Source: Eubacterium sp. ER2 | GTDB lineage: Bacteria > Bacillota > Clostridia > Lachnospirales > Lachnospiraceae | Reading direction: 5' to 3' | NCBI RefSeq assembly: GCF_000765215.1 | Contig: NZ_JPJE01000010.1 | Coordinates: 21,304 to 85,303 of the forward strand | DNA length: 64,000 nucleotides | Made by a program: the position numbers and the translations under genes | The notes under the pieces: model-generated | Seen by the model: only the letters and a program-made list of their open reading frames with translations | What the model was told of the DNA's origin: nothing | Database searches by the model: none | In this document: piece by piece, positions 8,586-17,588 of the stretch | Numbering within the stretch: position 1 is the stretch's first letter | Layout: each line of letters starts with the position of its first letter

Positions 8586-9753
8586 ATGGATCGACGAGGC
8601 GGAGCAGTCGCTCCTGCACACCTACAACCGGTATCCCATCGTCCTGGAGAGGGGCGAGGGCGTGTACCTGTATGACACGGAGGGGAAAAAATACCTGGAC
8701 TTTGCCGCAGGCATCGCTGTGTGCGGACTTGGCTACGGCCACAAGGAGTACACAGAGGCTCTGAAGAACCAGGTGGACACCCTGCTCCACACCTCCAACC
8801 TGTACTACAGCAAACCGGCGGCTGAGGCGGCCCAAAAGCTGACAAAGGCGGCTCAGATGGACCGGGTTTTCTTTACAAACAGCGGCACCGAGGCCATAGA
8901 GGGAGCCCTGAAGGCGGCCAGAAAATACGCCTACACAGAGGGCTCCGGCCGGTATGAGTTTATCGCCATGGAGCACTCCTTCCACGGGCGCACCATGGGG
9001 GCTGTGGCTGTGACAGGCAACGAGGCATACCGGACTCCCTTTGAGCCCCTTATAGGGGGCGTGCGATTTGCCCGGTACAATGACCTGGACAGCGTGAAGG
9101 AGCAGATGAACGGGCACACCTGCGCGGTGATCATGGAGACACTCCAGGGCGAGGGAGGCATCTATCCCATTGACCCGGAATTCCTGCAGGGCGTGAGGAA
9201 GCTCTGCGATGAGAACAATGTGCTCCTCATCCTGGATGAGATCCAGTGCGGTATGGGGCGCACAGGCACCATGTTCGCCTGGCAGGACTATGGCGTGAAG
9301 CCGGACATCATGGCTATGGCCAAGGCCATCGGCGGCGGCGTCCCGGTGGGTGCCTTTGCCATGACAGAGAAGGTGGCGGAGAAGTCCCTGGCTCCGGGAG
9401 ACCACGGCACCACCTACGGGGGAAATCCCTTTGTGTGCGCGGCGGTCAGCGCAGTGCTGGACATTTTTGAAAAGGAAAAGCTCTGCGATCACGTGAAGCA
9501 GGTGGGAGCCTACCTGGAGAAGCAGCTGGACGCCCTGGCAGAGCGCAAAGAGTCCGTGAAGCTGCGCAGAGGAAAGGGCCTGATGCAGGGCCTTGTCCTG
9601 AACGTGCCGGTGGGCGAGGTCGTGGTGAAGGCGCAGAAGGAGGGGCTTCTTGTCATCACCGCCGGGGGAAATGTGCTCCGCATGGTTCCGCCCCTTGTGA
9701 TCACGGAGGAGCATGTGGACGAGATGATCGAAAAGCTGGAGAAGGCGCTCTAG
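8575..9753 (+). CDS. argD: Acetylornithine aminotransferase
   Basis: PLP-dependent class III aminotransferase converting N-acetylglutamate semialdehyde to N-acetylornithine. The cofactor-binding [15 protein letters not shown] stretch, the [12 protein letters not shown] motif and the Schiff-base Lys in [14 protein letters not shown] (about residue 250) are all present. The start at 8575 overlaps the argB end by 11 bases and has GGGAG about 11 bases upstream. The alternative ATG at 8554 has no visible ribosome binding site. The family also includes ornithine and succinyl-diaminopimelate aminotransferases, but the operon makes ArgD clear. It is the last gene of the arginine operon; no clear terminator follows. 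Confidence 0.95.
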   Translation: MTNKWIDEAEQSLLHTYNRYPIVLERGEGVYLYDTEGKKYLDFAAGIAVCGLGYGHKEYTEALKNQVDTLLHTSNLYYSKPAAEAAQKLTKAAQMDRVFFTNSGTEAIEGALKAARKYAYTEGSGRYEFIAMEHSFHGRTMGAVAVTGNEAYRTPFEPLIGGVRFARYNDLDSVKEQMNGHTCAVIMETLQGEGGIYPIDPEFLQGVRKLCDENNVLLILDEIQCGMGRTGTMFAWQDYGVKPDIMAMAKAIGGGVPVGAFAMTEKVAEKSLAPGDHGTTYGGNPFVCAAVSAVLDIFEKEKLCDHVKQVGAYLEKQLDALAERKESVKLRRGKGLMQGLVLNVPVGEVVVKAQKEGLLVITAGGNVLRMVPPLVITEEHVDEMIEKLEKAL

Positions 9754-9862
9754 GAGAAGATCCACAAAAGAAAATGACCGGATAAATACAGATTTCGGCG
9801 GAATATACAGGCTGGCTGTGGGAAATACTAACTTCTGATCAAGAGGAAGGAAGTGATTTTCT

Positions 9863-10294
9863 ATGGCCGGCTTTTTTATTGCACTATTGTCGGGCGCCCT
9901 CATGAGTGTGCAGGGCGTATTTAACACCCAGGTCACCAAGACCACGGGGGAGTATGTGAGCAATGCCTGGGTGCAGTTCTCTGCCCTGGCGGTCTGTCTG
10001 GGGGTCTGGTTCTTTGCGGGGAGGGACAGCTTTGGGGCCATCGCCCGGGTGGAACCGAAATATATGCTCCTGGGAGGCGTCATCGGGGCGGGGATCACCT
10101 GGACTGTCATCCGCAGCATGGAGCAGCTGGGGCCTGCAAAGGCGGCTCTTCTCATCGTCATCGCCCAGCTCATCGTGGCCTATCTCATCGAGCTGGCAGG
10201 GCTTTTTGGTGTGGAGAAGGAGCCCCTGGAATGGCGGAAGGTGGGAGGCATGGCCCTGGCTCTGATTGGAGTTGCAATTTTTCAGTGGAAATAG
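9863..10294 (+). CDS. YdcZ/DUF606-type DMT superfamily half transporter
   Basis: A 143-residue hydrophobic protein with four or five predicted membrane helices. It resembles the YdcZ (DUF606) branch of the drug/metabolite transporter superfamily, half-size proteins that are thought to pair. The repeated pattern GALMSVQGVFNTQV near the start and GGMALALIGVAIF at the end fit the family. AGGAAGGAAG precedes the ATG. It lies alone between argD and the competence-type block; nothing nearby indicates a substrate. Confidence 0.8.
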   Translation: MAGFFIALLSGALMSVQGVFNTQVTKTTGEYVSNAWVQFSALAVCLGVWFFAGRDSFGAIARVEPKYMLLGGVIGAGITWTVIRSMEQLGPAKAALLIVIAQLIVAYLIELAGLFGVEKEPLEWRKVGGMALALIGVAIFQWK

Positions 10295-10361
10295 TACAAT
10301 GGCTTTATCTAAGCATAAGAGGGGTGTCCGCAGCTGGGATACGGCTGTAAAGGAGTAAATT

Positions 10362-11018
10362 ATGCGTAGAAGACTGACAGCGGTTCTCTGGATTCTTGTG
10401 ATCCTGACCGGCTGTTTAAACGGATGTGAAAAGAAGGAAGAGACCTCCGGCATAGAGGAGATCTCTCTGGAAGAAGACGGGGAGGAGGCCTCTTCAGGCG
10501 AGGAGGACTCCCCGGAGAAGACAGGTGAGGAGACCCGGGAGAAGGGGCAGGAGCCGGAACAGGAGACTGACGCCATCTTTGTCTATGTGTGCGGCCAGGT
10601 GGCCGCCCCGGGCGTCTATGAGCTGTCTGCGGGGGCCCGCGTGTACCAGGCCATAGAGAGGGCCGGAGGCACTCTGGAGGGGGCCAGCCCGGAGAGCCTG
10701 AACCTGGCCCAGCAGGCGGAGGACGGACAGAAGATCTATGTCCCCTCAAAGGAGGAGGCAGAGGCGGGCACGTTTCCTCAGGACGACTCCTGGGGGGCGG
10801 CGTCTTCTTCCCGGGAGCAGGGCGGAGGAAAGGTGAACCTGAACACCGCTGGTCTGGAGGAGCTGATGACCCTCACGGGGATCGGACAGACCCGGGCGGA
10901 GGCCATTATCACCTACCGGGAGGAAGAGGGAGCTTTCCAAGCGCCGGAGGATATTATGAAGGTGGACGGCATCAAGGAAGGCATCTACGAGAAGCTGAAG
11001 GATGAGATCACTGTGTGA
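10362..11018 (+). CDS. comEA: ComEA-family DNA-binding protein with lipoprotein signal
   Basis: ComEA-type receptor that binds double-stranded DNA outside the membrane and passes it to ComEC. The 218-residue protein has a signal segment ending in a lipobox-like LTGC (Cys18), then a strongly acidic linker (residues 23-70). Next come an SLBB-type domain starting IFVYVCGQVAAPGVYEL (about 73-127) and a C-terminal helix-hairpin-helix pair (KVNLNTAGLEELMTLTGIG, about 156-218). Many Bacillus ComEA proteins use a plain membrane anchor, so the lipobox is a variation. The comG pilus genes are not here, so natural transformation is not shown. AAGGAG lies six bases before the ATG. ComEC lies 3.1 kb downstream on the same strand. 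Confidence 0.85.
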   Translation: MRRRLTAVLWILVILTGCLNGCEKKEETSGIEEISLEEDGEEASSGEEDSPEKTGEETREKGQEPEQETDAIFVYVCGQVAAPGVYELSAGARVYQAIERAGGTLEGASPESLNLAQQAEDGQKIYVPSKEEAEAGTFPQDDSWGAASSSREQGGGKVNLNTAGLEELMTLTGIGQTRAEAIITYREEEGAFQAPEDIMKVDGIKEGIYEKLKDEITV

Positions 11019-11054
11019 TGACAGAAGAAGAACAAAAAAGCTAAGGGAGACATT

Positions 11055-11744
11055 ATGGGTTGGAAAGTATTGGTTGTGGACGATGAAAAACTGATCGTGA
11101 AGGGAATACGGTTCAGTCTGGAGCAGGACGACATGGAAGTGGACTGCGCTTACGACGGGGAGGAGGCCTTAAAGCTGGCCGCCGAAAATACATACGACAT
11201 TATCCTCCTGGACGTCATGCTGCCCAAGCATGACGGCTTTGAGGTGTGCAGACAGATTCGGGAGTACTCGGACGTCCCTATCATCATGCTGACCGCCAAG
11301 GGAGAGGACATGGACAAGATCCTGGGGCTGGAGTACGGGGCTGACGACTATATCACCAAGCCCTTCAACATCCTGGAGGTGAAGGCCAGGATCAAGGCCA
11401 TCATTCGCCGCACAAGGAAGAAGAAGGATCAGAAGGAAGACGGAAAGCTGGTGGTCAAGGGAGATATGAAGATTGACTGCGAGAGCCGCAGAGTGGTGAT
11501 CGGTGATCGGGAGATTAACCTGACTGCCAAGGAGTTCGACCTTCTGGAGCTTCTGGCTACCCATCCGAATAAGGTGTACAGCCGGGAGAATCTGCTGAAC
11601 CTTGTGTGGGGCTACGAGTACCCGGGCGACGTGCGCACAGTGGATGTACATATCCGAAGGCTCAGGGAGAAGATCGAGGCGCAGCCCAGCGATCCGAAAT
11701 ACGTGTACACAAAGTGGGGAGTTGGTTACTATTTCAGGGGTTAG
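11055..11744 (+). CDS. OmpR/PhoB-family response regulator
   Basis: A 229-residue two-component regulator. The receiver domain (1-118) has the acidic pair DDE at 9-11, phospho-acceptor Asp53 in ILLDVMLP, Thr80 and Lys102 (ITKPF). A C-terminal winged helix (about 135-228) carries the VRTVDVHIRRLREKIE recognition helix region. Its end overlaps the proposed start of the sensor kinase, the usual arrangement for a cognate pair. It most resembles WalR/PhoP-like regulators of envelope functions, but the target genes cannot be known from sequence. Neighbours are competence-type genes and a GerMN lipoprotein. Confidence 0.95.
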   Translation: MGWKVLVVDDEKLIVKGIRFSLEQDDMEVDCAYDGEEALKLAAENTYDIILLDVMLPKHDGFEVCRQIREYSDVPIIMLTAKGEDMDKILGLEYGADDYITKPFNILEVKARIKAIIRRTRKKKDQKEDGKLVVKGDMKIDCESRRVVIGDREINLTAKEFDLLELLATHPNKVYSRENLLNLVWGYEYPGDVRTVDVHIRRLREKIEAQPSDPKYVYTKWGVGYYFRG

Positions 11745-13167
11745 ATTATATTTCAGAAATCATTTTTTGAAAAGTCTGAAGTTTCGAATCATATTTCTTT
11801 TTATAGCAGTGGGGATCATTCCCTGCCTTGTCTTGAAAGCAGTTATCCTGGAAAGCTATGAAAACAGGGCGGTCGATGTGCGGACCGCCCAGCTGCAGAA
11901 CCAGTGCACGATCCTGTGCAATCAGATCGGCGCCGGGGGATACCTGGATACAGGTCTCTCGGAGGTGCTGGAGGCTGAGCTGGAGCAGATGTCAGGTATT
12001 TACAATGGCCGCATCATGCTGATCAACAGTCAGTATCAGATCACGGAGGATACATACGACCTGGATACAGGGAAGATCATTGTGTCCGAGGATGTGATGC
12101 AGTGCTTTGAGGGGGAGGGAACGAAGATCTACGACCGGGACAACCAGTATATTGAGGTGACTTCTCCGGTGTTCGTCCCGGGAAGCGAGCAGGTGTCCGG
12201 CGTTCTGCTTGCCAGCGTGTCCGCTGACTCTGTCCTGGACGGCCTGAGCGTGCTGGGAGGCACAGCCTGGGTGGCTGTGGGAGTGACAGCCCTCCTGGTA
12301 GCAGCTCTCGCTGTCATACTGGGCTCTGTCATGGTCCGCCCCTTTGCCAGGATCACCTCCTCCATCGAGGCGGTCAGCGAGGGCTATGACACCAACTATC
12401 TCCACGAAAATGCATACACAGAGACAAGTCTTCTGTCTGAGGCCTTTAACAAGATGCTGGGCCGTCTGAAGATACTAGACGATTCCAGGCAGGAGTTTGT
12501 GGCCAACGTGTCTCACGAGCTGAAGACACCCATCACCTCCATGAAGGTGCTGGCGGACTCCCTGCTTGTGCAGGAGGACGCGCCTGTGGAGCTGTACAGG
12601 GAGTTTATGGCGGATCTTTCGGAGGAGATCGAGCGGGAGGACAAGATCATCAACGACCTTCTGTCCCTTGTCAAGATGGACAAGACGGCTTCCACTCTGG
12701 ATGTGAAGCAGACCAACATCAACGAACTGGTGGAGAAGATCCTGAAGCGGCTTCAGCCCATCGCGGCGGCGGCCAACATCGAGGTGGTCTTTGAAAGCTT
12801 TCGGCCTGTAAACGCAGAAATTGACGAGGTAAAGCTTTCCCTTGCTATTACAAATCTTGTGGAGAACGCTGTGAAGTACAATGTGGAGGGCGGATGGGTT
12901 CATGTGTCCTTGAACGCAGACCATAAATTCTTCTACATCGAGGTGGCTGACTCGGGCATCGGCATACCGGCGGAGGCACAGGAGCACATTTTCGAGCGGT
13001 TCTACCGGGTGGATAAATCCCACTCCAGGGAGATCGGCGGCACCGGGCTTGGCCTTGCCATTGCCAGAAATGCGGTGGTTCTTCACCGGGGCGCTGTCAA
13101 GGTGTACAGCCAGGTGGGGGAGGGAACCACATTTACAGTGCGCATCCCCTTGAGCTATGTTGTCTGA
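11722..13167 (+). CDS. Membrane sensor histidine kinase (HAMP-HisKA-HATPase)
   Basis: Partner of the preceding response regulator. Order of parts: transmembrane helix 1 (about residues 20-42), extracytoplasmic sensor region (about 43-180), helix 2 (about 181-203), HAMP (about 204-258), HisKA with phospho-acceptor His in VSHELKTPITSM (His265 from this start, codon 12514), then HATPase_c with N box NLVENAVKYN, G1 DSGIGIP and G2 GTGLGLAIA. There is no ATG at the expected N-terminus. TTG at 11722 (overlapping the regulator) and TTG at 11767 are the in-frame options, neither with a well-spaced ribosome binding site, so the start is uncertain by about 15 residues. Confidence 0.9.
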   Translation: MVTISGVRLYFRNHFLKSLKFRIIFLFIAVGIIPCLVLKAVILESYENRAVDVRTAQLQNQCTILCNQIGAGGYLDTGLSEVLEAELEQMSGIYNGRIMLINSQYQITEDTYDLDTGKIIVSEDVMQCFEGEGTKIYDRDNQYIEVTSPVFVPGSEQVSGVLLASVSADSVLDGLSVLGGTAWVAVGVTALLVAALAVILGSVMVRPFARITSSIEAVSEGYDTNYLHENAYTETSLLSEAFNKMLGRLKILDDSRQEFVANVSHELKTPITSMKVLADSLLVQEDAPVELYREFMADLSEEIEREDKIINDLLSLVKMDKTASTLDVKQTNINELVEKILKRLQPIAAAANIEVVFESFRPVNAEIDEVKLSLAITNLVENAVKYNVEGGWVHVSLNADHKFFYIEVADSGIGIPAEAQEHIFERFYRVDKSHSREIGGTGLGLAIARNAVVLHRGAVKVYSQVGEGTTFTVRIPLSYVV

Positions 13168-13204
13168 TCGCCTGGACAGGGAGATTGGAAGGAGGTTTCT
13201 GCAT

Positions 13205-14158
13205 ATGAAAAATCTGTACAGACCAGTGAAGAGAGCGGCAGCCCTGTCTGCGGCCCTTCTTCTGGCCCTGGGACTTCTCACCGGATGCGGTGGGGATAGG
13301 AGCGCCCCGAAGCAGGGAGAGGAGTATCTGCTCTATGTGGAGCAGGGAAGCGTGTCTCTTATGCCGGTGGCCTGGGAGCCGTCCGCAGGAGAAACCCGGG
13401 ATATGGTTCGGGAGGCCCTTGAGGAGATGAAAGAGCCCGGGGCCCCGGAGGGGTATGTGAGTGCGATCCCTGAGGAGGTGTCCGTGGAGGTAAAGGATCT
13501 CCGGAACGGGAAGCTGGACCTGACCTTCAGCGACTCCTACAGCAGTCTCTCCAAGAAGAGCGAGGTACTGCTGCGGGCCGCTGTGGTTCAGTCCCTGACG
13601 CAGATCGAGGGCATCAGCAGGGTCCGCTTCTTCATAGGCGATCAGCCTCTCCGGGAGGCGGACGGGACAGAGACAGGCTACATGGGGGCGGAGGACTTTG
13701 TGCGAAATATAGGCTCTGCCCTGAATTCCTATGAGAAGACAGATCTGACTCTGTACTTTGCCGACGCAGATGGGAACAGTCTGGCGCGGGAGACGGTAAA
13801 TGTGAGGTACAACAGCAATACATCCCTGCAGAAGCTGATCCTGGAGCAGCTCCTGAAGGGGCCCCGGACCCAGGAGTGCCAGGACACGCTGCCGTCGGAC
13901 ACGATCCTCCTGGGAGTTTCTGTAAAGGATGGCATCTGCTATGTGAATTTTGATGAGGGATTTCTCTCCCAGGATTACCAGGTCTCCCCGGAGCTGGCAG
14001 TCTACTCCATAGTGAATTCCCTTGTGGAGAACGGAGACGGGGAGGTTCAGTCTGTGCAGATCTCTGTGAATGGAGAGTCTGATATCAAATTCAGAAATGC
14101 GGTGGATCTGAGCCATCCCCTGGAGAGAAATCCGGATTTGGTGGAGGAAACGGAATAA
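13205..14158 (+). CDS. GerMN-domain lipoprotein (GerM-like)
   Basis: A 317-residue exported lipoprotein. A positively charged N-terminus and hydrophobic stretch end in the lipobox LLTGC. Two repeats of the GerMN domain follow, roughly residues 45-160 and 175-290, the second including SDTILLGVSVKDGICYVNFDEGF. GerM of Bacillus functions in sporulation and spore germination; other GerMN lipoproteins sit next to two-component sensor kinases, as LpqB does beside MtrAB in actinobacteria. Here it follows the kinase with a short overlap of regions, so a role in signalling or envelope remodelling is plausible. AGGAGG precedes the ATG at 13205; a longer frame upstream lacks a site. Confidence 0.85.
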   Translation: MKNLYRPVKRAAALSAALLLALGLLTGCGGDRSAPKQGEEYLLYVEQGSVSLMPVAWEPSAGETRDMVREALEEMKEPGAPEGYVSAIPEEVSVEVKDLRNGKLDLTFSDSYSSLSKKSEVLLRAAVVQSLTQIEGISRVRFFIGDQPLREADGTETGYMGAEDFVRNIGSALNSYEKTDLTLYFADADGNSLARETVNVRYNSNTSLQKLILEQLLKGPRTQECQDTLPSDTILLGVSVKDGICYVNFDEGFLSQDYQVSPELAVYSIVNSLVENGDGEVQSVQISVNGESDIKFRNAVDLSHPLERNPDLVEETE

Positions 14159-14160
14159 TA

Positions 14161-16455
14161 TTGAAAGAAAGACGATTGTTTATTTTTTGCTCGCTCTTCC
14201 TGCTTGCCGCTTTTCTCGCCGTCCACCTGGGCGGAGACGTTTTCCTGGAGGAGCTTAGGGATCCCCCTGCCCGGGCGGCCTTTGAGGAGGGGGACACGGT
14301 CCTTATAGAAGGGCAGGTGTGGAAAAGGGAAGAGAAGGCAGATTACAATGTATTTTATCTAAGAGAGAATTCTATCACAAAGTCCGGCCGAACCGTGGGG
14401 GAGGCCGGCGTGATCTTATACGATCCTGATAAGACGGATCTTCGGACAGGAAATATCCTGCGCGCCAGGGGACAGCTCTTTTTCTTCGATGAGGCGCGAA
14501 ATCCCGGAAATTTTGATCAGAAGTTTTATTATCAGAGACAGAACATACACGCAGGCCTGTGGACACAGAGCGTAGAGGTGACAGATGGCACCTTCTGGCG
14601 TCTGCGGGACGCTCTTGAGAGGTTCCGCAGAGCGTGGAAAGCCGCTCTTTTGGAGGCGGCGGGAGAGAAGGACGGCGGCATCCTGGCGGCTATGATCCTG
14701 GGGGACCGGCAGGGCATGGATCCGGAGACAAAGGAGCTCTACCAGGTCAACGGCATTGCCCACATCCTGTCCATATCAGGGCTACACCTGTCCTTTATCG
14801 GCATCGGCTCCTATCAGTTTCTGAGGCGCCGCACAGGCTCCTATCTGGTGGGAGGTCTTCTCGGCATTGGGTTTCTGCTGCTGTACATCCTCATGATCGG
14901 CGCAGGCGTGGCGGTGCTGCGCTCCCTTGTCATGTTTCTCATACGGGTGGGAGCAGATATGACAGGAAGGGTCTACGACATGATCACCGCCCTGTCCGCG
15001 GCAGCTGTGGTGGTCATCCTGTGGCAGCCCCTGTCCTTCTATGACGGGGGATTTCAGATGTCCTTCGGGGCGATCCTTGGGATGTGGCTTCTCGGCGAGC
15101 TGATCCGGCTGCCAGGAAAGAACCGGCAGGCGGAGGAGAACAGGAGACGTCAGGCAGGGAGCAGGGGCAGGCTGGCGAAAGCAAAGACAGGTCTGGTGCA
15201 GGCGCTGCAATCCAGCCTGGGTGTGCAGATGATCCTCTTTCCGGTCACACTGTACCACTATTTTGAGTTTCCCGTCTACTCTGTGCTCTTAAATCTGCTT
15301 GTGATCCCCCTCATGTCAGCCCTCCTTTTTCTGGGGATGGCGGGCAGCCTTCTGTACATGGCAGTTGAGCCGGCAGGGCTGGCGCTCCTCTGGATATCCG
15401 GCAGGATACTGGATGTCTATGAGGTCAGCTGCCGGGCTGCCCTTGCCCTCCCGGGGAGCCGCCTTGTGACAGGGCAGCCGGGGATGGATACGGTCTGGTT
15501 CTACTATGCGGCGCTGGGGATCACCATGGTTCTCTGGGCTTTGGCCAGAAGAAGGGAGAGGAAGGAGGACCGGCACTGCCCGCGGGAGAGGCGCAGAGCC
15601 TTCGTCCCTGTGCTGGCGGGGCTGGCAGTCCTGCTCTTTGCCGGGCCTGCCTCCCGGCTGGGCAGTCTGGGCCAGACGGAGATCACTGTGCTGGATGTGG
15701 GCCAGGGGGACAGCATTTTTATCCGGGCGGACGACGGAACCAGCATTCTTGTGGACGGGGGCAGCAGCGATACGGACCAGGCCGGCAGATACCGGATCGA
15801 GCCGTTTTTAAAGGCGAAAGGTGTGGGAAAGCTGGACTATGTATTCGTGACCCACGGGGACGGCGACCACATGAATGGGGTGGAAGAGCTGCTGGGAAGG
15901 CAGGAGATGGGAGTGAAGGTGTGCTGCCTTGTGCTGCCTGTTCCCGAAGTGTGGGATGAGAAGCTGCAGGCTCTGGCAAAGGAGGCTGAAAAGCGGGGCG
16001 TTCCCCTTGCGTTCATGGACAGGGGAGGTGCTCTGTCCTGGGGCAGCCTCACAGTGACCTGCCTCCAGCCCGGGAGAGGAGATGAGCTGATGCCGGGAAA
16101 CGGGGCCTCCCTTGTGCTGGACGTATCCTGCGGTGCCTTTGACATGCTCCTTACAGGTGACGTGGAGGGGGAGGGCGAGGAGGTGCTGGCACAGAGGCTG
16201 GAAAAGACATACGATGTGTTGAAGGTGGCCCATCACGGCTCGAAAAATTCCACATCAGAGGAGCTTCTAAGGCAGGCATCCCCTGATGTGGCCCTTATTT
16301 CAGCCGGCCGGGACAACCGGTACGGACATCCCCATAAGGAGACGATGGAGAGGCTTTCGCAGGCTGGCTGCCTGGTATACCAGACGGCACGCAGCGGAGC
16401 TGTGACCATCCGGACAGACGGCAGGAAAATGAGTATCCGCGGGTTCCTGATCTGA
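14161..16455 (+). CDS. comEC: ComEC/Rec2-family DNA internalization protein
   Basis: Polytopic membrane channel proposed to carry single-stranded DNA across the membrane during transformation. The 764-residue protein has an N-terminal DUF4131-like region, then the membrane Competence domain including GIAHILSISGLHLSFIGIG (about residues 198-216). A C-terminal metallo-beta-lactamase-like domain holds LDVGQGDSIF, HGDGDHMNG (about 564-572) and HHGSKNSTS. The start is TTG, 2 bp after the GerMN gene, with GGAGG some 13 bases upstream, so it may be translationally coupled. It is on the same strand as comEA but separated from it by three signalling genes. Full-length with metal ligands intact. Confidence 0.92.
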   Translation: MKERRLFIFCSLFLLAAFLAVHLGGDVFLEELRDPPARAAFEEGDTVLIEGQVWKREEKADYNVFYLRENSITKSGRTVGEAGVILYDPDKTDLRTGNILRARGQLFFFDEARNPGNFDQKFYYQRQNIHAGLWTQSVEVTDGTFWRLRDALERFRRAWKAALLEAAGEKDGGILAAMILGDRQGMDPETKELYQVNGIAHILSISGLHLSFIGIGSYQFLRRRTGSYLVGGLLGIGFLLLYILMIGAGVAVLRSLVMFLIRVGADMTGRVYDMITALSAAAVVVILWQPLSFYDGGFQMSFGAILGMWLLGELIRLPGKNRQAEENRRRQAGSRGRLAKAKTGLVQALQSSLGVQMILFPVTLYHYFEFPVYSVLLNLLVIPLMSALLFLGMAGSLLYMAVEPAGLALLWISGRILDVYEVSCRAALALPGSRLVTGQPGMDTVWFYYAALGITMVLWALARRRERKEDRHCPRERRRAFVPVLAGLAVLLFAGPASRLGSLGQTEITVLDVGQGDSIFIRADDGTSILVDGGSSDTDQAGRYRIEPFLKAKGVGKLDYVFVTHGDGDHMNGVEELLGRQEMGVKVCCLVLPVPEVWDEKLQALAKEAEKRGVPLAFMDRGGALSWGSLTVTCLQPGRGDELMPGNGASLVLDVSCGAFDMLLTGDVEGEGEEVLAQRLEKTYDVLKVAHHGSKNSTSEELLRQASPDVALISAGRDNRYGHPHKETMERLSQAGCLVYQTARSGAVTIRTDGRKMSIRGFLI

Positions 16456-16482
16456 TTTCGCTGCCCCGGATGTTATCTTCCC

Positions 16483-16512
16483 TTGTCAAGACCGGCACAA
16501 ATCGCTTATAAT
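16483..16512 (+). promoter_or_regulatory. holA promoter placing transcription start at or next to ATG
   Basis: -35 TTGTCA, 18-bp spacer, consensus -10 TATAAT. Only seven bases separate the -10 from the holA ATG and no Shine-Dalgarno is present, so the mRNA would be nearly or fully leaderless. Confidence 0.65.
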
Positions 16513-16519
16513 AGTCAAC

Positions 16520-17503
16520 ATGAAGAATTTAAATGAAGATATAAAGACCGGACAATTTAAAAACGTATATCTCCTCTACGGGGAGGAGGCCTACCTGAAG
16601 AAACAATACAAGCAGCGGCTCACAAAGGCCATCATCCCTGAGGGGGACACTATGAACTATTCCTACTATGAGGGGAAAAATACCAGTGTCCCGGAGATTA
16701 TAGATCTGGCGGAGACCATGCCCTTTTTTGCGGACCACCGGCTCATTGTGGTGGAGAACTCGGGATTTTTCAAGACCGCATCCCCGGAGCTGGCGGACTA
16801 TATTAAGACCATGCCGGACACGGTGATCTTTCTCTTTGTCGAGACAGAGGTGGACAAGCGGGGAAAGCTGTACAAGGCGGTCAAGGACAAAGGGCGCGTC
16901 GTGGAGATGGGCATGCAGGACGAGAAGACCCTCCTTCTGTGGATCGCCTCGGCTGTGAAAAGAGAGAACAAAAGGATCCAGGAGTCTACGGTGCGGTATC
17001 TGATCTCAAAGGCTGGGACAGATATGGAAAATCTGGAAAAGGAGCTGGAGAAGCTGTTCTCCTACACGGCTTTTAAGGATGAGATCACCATACAGGACGT
17101 GGAGGACATCTGCACGACCCAAATCACAAACCGGATCTTTGACATGGTGGACGCTGTGGCCAAAAAGCAGCAGAAAAAGGCACTGGACTACTACTATGAC
17201 CTGGTGGCGCTGAAGGAGCCGCCTCTTCGGATCCTGGCCCTCCTGACAAGGCAGTTCCGCATCCTGCTGGAGGTGAAGGACCTGATGAAGAAGGGCCTCG
17301 GAAGGCAGCAGATTGCCCAGAGCGCGGGGCTACACCCCTACGTGGCTGGGAAATGTATGGATCAGAGCAAAGGATTTTCCGGGCGGCAGATCCGCAGTAT
17401 ACTGGAGGACGCCGCGGATATGGAGGAGGCGGCCAAGACGGGGCGGCTGGACAACACCATGTGCGTGGAGATCTTTATTGTAAAATACAGCGCTCAGGCA
17501 TGA
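16520..17503 (+). CDS. holA: DNA polymerase III delta subunit
   Basis: Clamp-loader subunit that opens the sliding clamp. The 327-residue protein begins NVYLLYGEEAYLKKQYKQ, the typical delta start, followed by the remnant nucleotide-binding domain. The central LEKELEKLFSY segment and the C-terminal collar domain with LRILALLTRQFRILLEVKDL also match the family. The ATG at 16520 has no ribosome binding site and lies seven bases from a consensus -10, which suggests leaderless translation. The next in-frame ATG downstream would remove the conserved N-terminus, so 16520 is kept. It lies between comEC and lepA. Confidence 0.92.
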   Translation: MKNLNEDIKTGQFKNVYLLYGEEAYLKKQYKQRLTKAIIPEGDTMNYSYYEGKNTSVPEIIDLAETMPFFADHRLIVVENSGFFKTASPELADYIKTMPDTVIFLFVETEVDKRGKLYKAVKDKGRVVEMGMQDEKTLLLWIASAVKRENKRIQESTVRYLISKAGTDMENLEKELEKLFSYTAFKDEITIQDVEDICTTQITNRIFDMVDAVAKKQQKKALDYYYDLVALKEPPLRILALLTRQFRILLEVKDLMKKGLGRQQIAQSAGLHPYVAGKCMDQSKGFSGRQIRSILEDAADMEEAAKTGRLDNTMCVEIFIVKYSAQA

Positions 17504-17511
17504 CAGTGCGC

Positions 17512-17541
17512 TTGCGCAAAGCGGGGCAGTCATGCTATGAT
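17512..17541 (+). promoter_or_regulatory. Candidate lepA promoter
   Basis: -35 TTGCGC, 18-bp spacer and extended -10 TGCTATGAT, just after the holA stop. The leader to the lepA GTG is about 40 nt. Confidence 0.5.
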
Positions 17542-17588
17542 ATGGGAGCTGAAATGGAATATTACTTACTATGGAAGGAACGATAGAA

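Noticed and set aside
8518..10173. Long antisense open frame over argD
   Set aside because: A shadow of GC-rich coding sequence; it also crosses a gene boundary and shows no protein motifs.
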